From NCBI GenBank assembly GCA_964383905.1, contig CAYLJO010000304.1, positions 1-6,133 on the forward strand: 6,133 nucleotides of DNA, in the 5' to 3' direction. A program made the position numbers and the translations under genes. The notes below the pieces were generated by a model, which had not been told where the DNA came from, made no database searches, and saw nothing but the letters and a program-made list of their open reading frames with translations. Shown piece after piece: positions 1-3,353 of the stretch. This stretch comes from CAYLJO01 sp964383905 (GTDB lineage Bacteria > Acidobacteriota > Blastocatellia > Pyrinomonadales > Pyrinomonadaceae). Each line of letters opens with the position of its first letter. Position 1 is the stretch's first letter.

Positions 1-85
1 GCAGCCGTACCAGATCCTGTCGTTGAGCGTAGAGGTCGTCAGCCTGCGCCACCGCTGGTGTTGTCTTTTTTCTCTTGACAACCAT
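1..85 (-). CDS. 5' end of a hypothetical gene, cut by the window edge
   Basis: Reading leftward from an ATG at 85-83 gives 28 codons without a stop to the edge, beginning MVVKRKKTTPAVAQ and continuing ADDLYAQRQDLVRL. The basic start followed by an amphipathic, Ala/Asp/Leu/Arg-rich stretch looks protein-like and might begin a helical (TPR-like) protein, but I do not recognise the family. The Shine-Dalgarno is poor: AGCAGG lies almost against the ATG. A second frame from an ATG at 96-94 (MKQAWLSREKRQ...) is also open to the edge, so the frame is uncertain. I prefer the first on amino-acid composition alone. The tandem structured units at 151-496 lie directly upstream on the same strand and could form its leader. 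Confidence 0.35.
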   Translation of the reverse strand, partial: MVVKRKKTTPAVAQADDLYAQRQDLVRL

Positions 86-154
86 GCCTGCTTCATAGAT
101 GCAACACTACCGCTACAATCGCCCCCTTGCACGAAAGTGGATTGACTTGCCCGG

Positions 155-219
155 AAAAACAGAACCGCCGTGAGAGTAGCGAGACTAACAGCCTAACCTG
201 TCATCACTTCTCACGGCGG
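155..219 (-). terminator. terminator-like stem-loop of copy A
   Basis: CCGCCGTGAGA (165-175) and TCTCACGGCGG (209-219) form a perfect 11-bp inverted repeat around a 33-nt interior. On the minus strand the stem is followed by TTCTGTTTTT (complement of 155-164), the usual layout of an intrinsic terminator. The loop is longer than in a classical terminator, so an additional structural role is possible. Confidence 0.6.
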
Positions 220-287
220 CTCCGCTTTCAGGAGGCGGGGAGCGTAGCACAGACTGCTTATCCAGAGATGTACGCTTGCGGACATAC

Positions 288-311
288 GGAGGGCTTTGCC
301 TGTTGCCCTCC
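288..311 (-). other. hairpin at the start of copy A
   Basis: GGAGGGC (288-294) and GCCCTCC (305-311) are perfect 7-bp arms with a 10-nt loop. On the minus strand the hairpin comes just before the conserved TGTCCGC block of copy A. Copy B has no equally stable counterpart at the matching place, so this stem may not be essential to the unit. Confidence 0.45.
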
Positions 312-330
312 CACAGTATTGACCTCACCT

Positions 331-405
331 AAAAAAAGCAGAACCGCCGTAAGCTTTGCGGTTGCGTCAGCGCCTCGCCGACGCTGACAACTCCACTCAC
401 GGCGG
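331..405 (-). terminator. terminator-like stem-loop of copy B
   Basis: On the minus strand, CCGCCGTGAG (405-396) faces CTTACGGCGG (353-344). All ten positions pair in RNA if the G398-U351 wobble is allowed. A nested stem GTCAGCG (366-372) with CGCTGAC (382-388) fills the interior, with GTT/AAC (361-363, 389-391) extending it across a 2-nt bulge. The outer stem is followed by TTCTGC and then seven T (complement of 337-331). This is a strong intrinsic-terminator layout on the minus strand; nothing comparable follows on the plus strand. Confidence 0.65.
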
Positions 406-625
406 CTCTCCTAATCCCCCACGTAATTATGGCGGACGATTGGCTTATACAGCCTTCCAGGTTTACGGTCTGTACGTTTGCGGACACAGGCGGCTTGTGG
501 CATCAGGCATCACACTTTTCGCCCTACAGACTATGCAATTTGCGCGCATTTAAGCTCTGGCCGAAGATTCGACACCAACCCGACTCTCGTAGGCCGATCG
601 CTTACAGGTCAATTCTGACGCATGT

Positions 626-691
626 TTTGTGGGAAAGCGGGCGATGTTTGTGTGAGACGGGAGAGCGGGCGGGGGCTTCCCACAAACCCCC
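626..691. other. 10-bp inverted repeat with an overlapping competing stem
   Basis: TTTGTGGGAA (626-635) and TTCCCACAAA (677-686) are perfect 10-bp arms about 41 nt apart. The right arm also sits in the loop of a second possible stem, GGGGG (671-675) with CCCCC (687-691). The two foldings may be mutually exclusive, as in an attenuator or a structural switch, but no adjacent gene is clearly controlled by them. Confidence 0.4.
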
Positions 692-727
692 ACCCTCGGG
701 TCGCGTGTCCTCACCCCACGTGACCAC

Positions 728-748
728 TTCACTCACCGGTGAGGTGAA
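728..748. promoter_or_regulatory. palindrome, possible operator
   Basis: CTCACCGGTGAG (732-743) is a perfect 12-bp palindrome. The flanks extend the dyad imperfectly as TTCAC (728-732) and GTGAA (744-748). Size and symmetry would suit a dimeric DNA-binding protein, but no promoter or gene is positioned to be its obvious target. Confidence 0.3.
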
Positions 749-813
749 TGCGCCACGCATTATCTACCTACCGCCGTCGGGATTCAATGCTTAAGCAAAC
801 GAAAGGCAATCGC

Positions 814-832
814 AAAAGGTGCTCGCGCACCT
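814..832 (-). terminator. possible terminator after the minus-strand haloperoxidase unit
   Basis: On the minus strand AGGTGC (832-827), a GCGA GNRA-type tetraloop (826-823) and GCACCT (822-817) form a compact stem-loop followed by a short T-run (complement of 814-817). It lies 23 nt after the stop of the small ORF at 856-1122, where the haloperoxidase transcript would be expected to end. The T-run is short, so termination may be weak. Confidence 0.45.
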
Positions 833-855
833 GAATAAGCGAGACACGTCACTCC

Positions 856-1122
856 TTATAGCAGCACTACACCACAATTACCGCAAGATAATAACGCTCC
901 TTTCACCTGCTGTTCACCGCGATGCACAAGCACCTCTTTATCTGCGATAGACTCATCTCGGATCGAAGAATTATGTGGTTGAGCCTTAACTCTGTTCATT
1001 GCATAACCGTAAGGGCAAAACTCGCGAAACTGAATGCTTAAGCCCGTTGCGTTGAGAGGCGGGATTGTAACTACGATCCCGCCTCCTGCACATCCAAGTT
1101 CGCGTAAATGGAATCCTTTCAT
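856..1122 (-). pseudogene. small ORF with half a zinc-ribbon-like motif, possible gene remnant
   Basis: This 88-codon frame starts at an ATG overlapping the haloperoxidase stop by ATGA, which would allow translational coupling. Its first half reads through a perfect 10-bp hairpin (1056-1085) and is not protein-like, and an internal Met42 (999-997) has no Shine-Dalgarno. The last 27 residues (62-88) look more real. They include VLVHRGEQQVKGALLSCGNCG, ending in one CxxC pair (about residues 80-83) and VVLL just before a TAA. Short zinc-ribbon proteins normally carry a second CxxC pair after about 20 more residues, and none is seen here. The frame continues past the TAA as GVTCLAYS... for 23 codons to a TGA at 786-784. 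I read this as a degraded or truncated zinc-ribbon protein; chance is a fair alternative. Confidence 0.35.
1056..1085 (-). other. stable hairpin just after the haloperoxidase stop
   Basis: GAGGCGGGAT (1056-1065) and ATCCCGCCTC (1076-1085) are perfect 10-bp arms with a 10-nt loop, beginning 33 nt after the stop codon of the minus-strand haloperoxidase. No T-run follows on the minus strand, so it is more likely to stabilise the mRNA 3' end, or to act with a protein factor, than to be a standard intrinsic terminator. Confidence 0.5.
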
Positions 1123-2513
1123 TGACTATCGTCATCGATCCTCTCACCGTCAGCACTGATTTCGCCGCTCGGATGCGTGTGGCGAATGTGGCCCGTACGC
1201 CTTCCATGAGCAGGCTGCGCGATGTTTGCCATGACGTAGTTTGCAACCGAGACGCCCATCGCCTGACCATCGCGACAGGCTGAGCGGAAGTGAATGCCGC
1301 CGTAGACGCGCGCGTCGTTCACCTCGTCGGAGGCCGTCGAAAAGCTGGCGTAGGTGCGCAGCACGCCGGGCACAGTGTCGGATGCGAGCGTGAATGTAGT
1401 GTCATCGCCGAAGAAAGCGGCGAGAACCGTAGTCGCCGCGCCGCTCGCGGCACTGTGGTTTGAGGGATATTCCGGGTGCGCTGGCGTGGCTAGGAGCGGC
1501 GTCCATGCCGAGTCAGGCGCGGTCGCGTCGTTACCGTCACTCGCCGCTAGCCGGATGGCGGTGACCGGCCGCCAGAAAACGTATGTGAACTTGGCATCCC
1601 AAGAGGCGAGGCTCGCGTCGGCCATACTGATGTTCAGCAAAGCGAGCAGGCGTGCGTTCTCCGACAGCGTCGTGTGGCGCTGGGCGGCCACGAACAAGGC
1701 GGCCTGATTCCAGAGGATCGCACCGTTGGCCGCCCAGAATTTGGCGATCAGCGTCTGCTCATCTGTGCGGGTCGAGGCGGATACCCTGCCGCGAGCCTTG
1801 ACCTCGTTGAAGTCAGCCGCGTACTGGTCACTGGTTAAGGGCGGCGGGCCCGCCGGGCGAAACTGCGAAGGGGAAATAATTGCGAACGGCGTCATCGTCG
1901 CCATCTGCGGGATGACGGCTGGCCTAAAGGCTGGAGGAGTTGGCCGCCATTGGCCTACTGCGCTCCCACCCGTAAAAGGAGGAAGCACGATGTTGAAGCC
2001 ATCACCGCTGCGCCACGCGAGGATGTCATCGGCAACCGTTTGCCCCCACTCTAGCCCGCGCGCGATCGACTCGCTATCCTCAAACTCCCCGTCTCTATCC
2101 TCAGCCCCCCCGTCTTCAGAGATTGAAGCGAGCGATGACATGCGTTGGGCATCGAGGCTCGCTTTCTGCGACGGGAACAGCTTGACGAGCGTGGCGTAGG
2201 CGGCCTGGATAGCTGCGGCGCGAGGCGATGCCCCGCGGGGCGCGTCGAAGTCAACGTGGTATGGCGTGTAGCGGCGCTCGATCCCGTTGACCGCATCGAA
2301 GACCGCTGCCTGCACAATCGCCGTGACGCGCGGCGTGGCTGCTGGCAGGGTGCCGGCTGTCCTGATGGCATTCTGCGTGATCTGGTTCCAATCCGTAACC
2401 ACGTTGGCAAACGCTGTCTGGCGCGGAAGTAAGCACAGCGCGGCGAGCGTGACAACGACAAAAACGCGCCTTAGCGAGTTAGGTCCTGTGATCTTTACTT
2501 TTTTGGTAAACAT
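1119..2513 (-). CDS. exported vanadium-dependent haloperoxidase / PAP2-superfamily protein
   Basis: The product has 464 residues, a usual length for bacterial members. Residues 1-36 form a signal peptide: basic KK and RR, then a hydrophobic VFVVVTLAALCLLP, with probable cleavage after AFA (residue 36), so the enzyme should act outside the cytoplasm. The family oxidises halides with hydrogen peroxide using a bound vanadate; related proteins are acid phosphatases. The ligand motifs are all present with the spacing of fungal vanadium chloroperoxidase: Lys308 and Arg315 (KFTYVFWR), Ser351-Asn352-His353 (PSNH) and Arg402/His408 (RVYGGIH). His353 is the expected vanadate ligand. Two points stand out: Asn replaces the usual Gly in SGH, and His346 sits where chloroperoxidase has Phe and algal bromoperoxidase has His. 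Residues 132-149 form an acidic, probably disordered loop. The start is fixed by AAAGGAG ten bases upstream. Substrate is unknown; a phosphatase role cannot be excluded. Confidence 0.88.
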   Translation of the reverse strand: MFTKKVKITGPNSLRRVFVVVTLAALCLLPRQTAFANVVTDWNQITQNAIRTAGTLPAATPRVTAIVQAAVFDAVNGIERRYTPYHVDFDAPRGASPRAAAIQAAYATLVKLFPSQKASLDAQRMSSLASISEDGGAEDRDGEFEDSESIARGLEWGQTVADDILAWRSGDGFNIVLPPFTGGSAVGQWRPTPPAFRPAVIPQMATMTPFAIISPSQFRPAGPPPLTSDQYAADFNEVKARGRVSASTRTDEQTLIAKFWAANGAILWNQAALFVAAQRHTTLSENARLLALLNISMADASLASWDAKFTYVFWRPVTAIRLAASDGNDATAPDSAWTPLLATPAHPEYPSNHSAASGAATTVLAAFFGDDTTFTLASDTVPGVLRTYASFSTASDEVNDARVYGGIHFRSACRDGQAMGVSVANYVMANIAQPAHGRRTGHIRHTHPSGEISADGERIDDDSQ

Positions 2514-2523
2514 GACATCTAAT

Positions 2524-2530
2524 CTCCTTT
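2524..2530 (-). promoter_or_regulatory. Shine-Dalgarno of the haloperoxidase gene
   Basis: On the minus strand AAAGGAG stands ten bases before the ATG at 2513-2511. It is the best ribosome site in the window and decides the start. Another ATG just upstream (2518-2516) is out of frame. Confidence 0.8.
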
Positions 2531-2556
2531 CGGTTTAAGGGGAGCGGCTGACGCTT

Positions 2557-2689
2557 CCATTCTCAGTGTGCTGAAAATCCTTTCCGAACGCCCGCCGCAA
2601 CTCGGTGTCAGGCTTTTCATTCCTGACCTCACCCCTTAACGCGGCGTTTGAGTCCTAAAACCACCATTCTCAGTAAAAGTTTCTTTCCG
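2557..2689. repeat. direct repeat in the divergent intergenic region
   Basis: CCATTCTCAGT occurs at 2557-2567 and 2664-2674. Each copy is followed by TTTCCG (2581-2586 and 2684-2689) after similar but unequal spacers. The copies are 107 bp apart, close to ten helical turns. They lie between the divergent haloperoxidase and sigma genes and upstream of the sigma promoter, so they may be paired binding sites for a regulator. On the minus strand the motif reads ACTGAGAATGG. Confidence 0.35.
2607..2627. other. short hairpin in the divergent intergenic region
   Basis: GTCAGG (2607-2612) and CCTGAC (2622-2627) are perfect 6-bp arms with a 9-nt loop, between the two CCATTCTCAGT copies. No T-run follows on either strand, so it is not a terminator. 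It could be an operator half-site pair or chance. Confidence 0.25.
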
Positions 2690-2720
2690 TGAGTACTTGT
2701 CGAAGGGAAGGCTCAGGAGG

Positions 2721-2729
2721 TGCTATAAT
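2721..2729 (+). promoter_or_regulatory. extended -10 promoter of the sigma-kinase operon
   Basis: TGC-TATAAT (2721-2729) is a perfect extended -10 element for the housekeeping sigma factor. No good -35 lies 16-18 bp upstream (nearest TTGTCG at 2697-2702, 21-bp spacer), which is usual for extended -10 promoters. Transcription would start near 2736, leaving a leader of about 40 nt before the sigma gene. The form suggests basal transcription by the main sigma rather than strict autoregulation. Confidence 0.65.
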
Positions 2730-2773
2730 CTGCCAAGCCTGCAGTTAAGCTTTTCGAAGACGATTCTCTTAGG

Positions 2774-3349
2774 ATGATGATGCCTTCATCCCCGCCCCAA
2801 GAAGTCACCCAAATGCTCCTGGCGTGGAGCAACGGCGAGCGGGCTGCGCTTGACAAACTGCTACCCATAGTCGAAGCGGAGTTGCACCGTCTCGCTCACC
2901 GCTACATGAGCCGCGAGCGCCCAGACCATACGCTGCAAACCACCGCCCTCGTCAACGAGGCTTACCTCCGGCTCATTGATCAAAAAAGGGTGAACTGGCA
3001 GAGCCGCGCGCACTTCTTCGGCGTCGCGGCGCAAGTGATGCGCCGCATCCTCGTAGATCACGCACGCAGTCACGCCCGGGCTAAACGAGGCGGCGGCGTG
3101 ACTCCAATCTCTTTGAATGAGACGGCGGTAGTGTCCGGGGAGCGGTCGGCGGAGTTGATCGCACTCGACGACGCGCTCACGGACCTGGCGGTCACCGACC
3201 CACGGAGGGGCCGCGTCGTCGAACTGCGATTCTTTGGTGGGTTGAGTAACGAAGAGACGGCGGAAGTCTTAGGTATTTCACCTAACACGGTGATGAGAGA
3301 TTGGAAGATGGCTAAAGCCTGGCTCTACCGTGAGATCAGAAAAGGTTAA
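2774..3349 (+). CDS. ECF sigma factor of the TIGR02999 / ECF43-like type
   Basis: The 191-residue product directs RNA polymerase to a specific promoter set. Region 2 spans about residues 10-100, with the -10 recognition helix near SRAHFFGVAAQVMRRILVDH (77-96). Region 4 spans about 125-187, with a helix-turn-helix in SNEETAEVLGISPNTVMRDW (158-177). The ending KAWLYREI is characteristic of this family, common in Acidobacteriota and Planctomycetota. In region 2.2, where ordinary ECF sigmas carry acidic DAED-type residues for core binding, it has LQTTALVNEAYLRL (54-67), with Thr56 and Thr57. No anti-sigma gene adjoins; a Ser/Thr kinase follows after 4 nt. Three tandem ATGs (2774, 2777, 2780) follow TTAGG, and the third has the better spacing, so the protein may really begin MPSSPP. 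Assignment to the sigma family is firm; the exact ECF group is less sure. Confidence 0.92.
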   Translation: MMMPSSPPQEVTQMLLAWSNGERAALDKLLPIVEAELHRLAHRYMSRERPDHTLQTTALVNEAYLRLIDQKRVNWQSRAHFFGVAAQVMRRILVDHARSHARAKRGGGVTPISLNETAVVSGERSAELIALDDALTDLAVTDPRRGRVVELRFFGGLSNEETAEVLGISPNTVMRDWKMAKAWLYREIRKG

Positions 3350-3353
3350 AGCG

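Larger units (their letters stand above)
151..496 (-). repeat. two tandem diverged copies of a structured unit
   Basis: Copy A (about 155-296) and copy B (about 331-495) share ordered blocks. On the plus strand these are CAGAACCGCCGT (160-171 and 339-350), CTCACGGCGGCTC (210-222 and 396-408), CTTATMCAG (258-266 and 444-452), and TGTACGYTTGCGGAC (269-283 and 471-485) followed by a looser match to about 296/495. The segments between blocks differ in sequence and length, so structure is better kept than sequence. Read on the minus strand, the order is conserved hairpin block, spacer, long stem-loop, T-run. A short weak similarity (GTCAAT) also follows each T-run, at about 139-150 and 318-326. 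The copies could be tandem small RNAs, duplicated leader regulators or a mobile repeat. I know no named family that matches. Confidence 0.75.
497..855. other. intergenic region with several inverted repeats and no supported gene
   Basis: Open frames here, such as a 121-codon plus-strand frame at 429-794, have poor composition (rich in Pro, Ser, His and Trp without domain pattern), no good ribosome site, and cross the inverted repeats. What the region does hold is listed separately: competing stems at 626-691, a palindrome around 728-748 and a terminator-like hairpin at 814-832. No tRNA or rRNA signature was seen. Confidence 0.6.

Noticed and set aside
75..80. TTGACA as a plus-strand -35 element
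   Set aside because: No acceptable -10 hexamer lies 16-18 bp downstream, and the bases fall in the probable first codons of the minus-strand gene.
127..387. Plus-strand open frame of 86 codons
   Set aside because: It runs through both terminator-like stems of the tandem repeat; the structure explains the sequence better than coding does.
160..408. Integron attC sites or a CRISPR array
   Set aside because: A GTTAGGC box occurs in one copy only and no matching partner box is present. Two diverged long units do not resemble short identical CRISPR repeats with spacers.
429..794. Plus-strand open frame of 121 codons
   Set aside because: Its composition is unlike a protein, it has no good ribosome site, and it crosses several inverted repeats.
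786..1043. AATGCTTAAGC present at 786-796 and 1033-1043
   Set aside because: An exact 11-mer repeat somewhere in a window of this size is expected by chance, and the flanks do not match.
986..1270. Minus-strand open frame of 94 codons overlapping the haloperoxidase end
   Set aside because: It is out of frame with the haloperoxidase C-terminus, Arg/Ser-rich and without motifs or a ribosome site.
1354..2199. Two plus-strand open frames of 117 and 157 codons
   Set aside because: They lie antisense to the haloperoxidase, whose motifs, signal peptide and ribosome site are convincing; these frames show no domain pattern.
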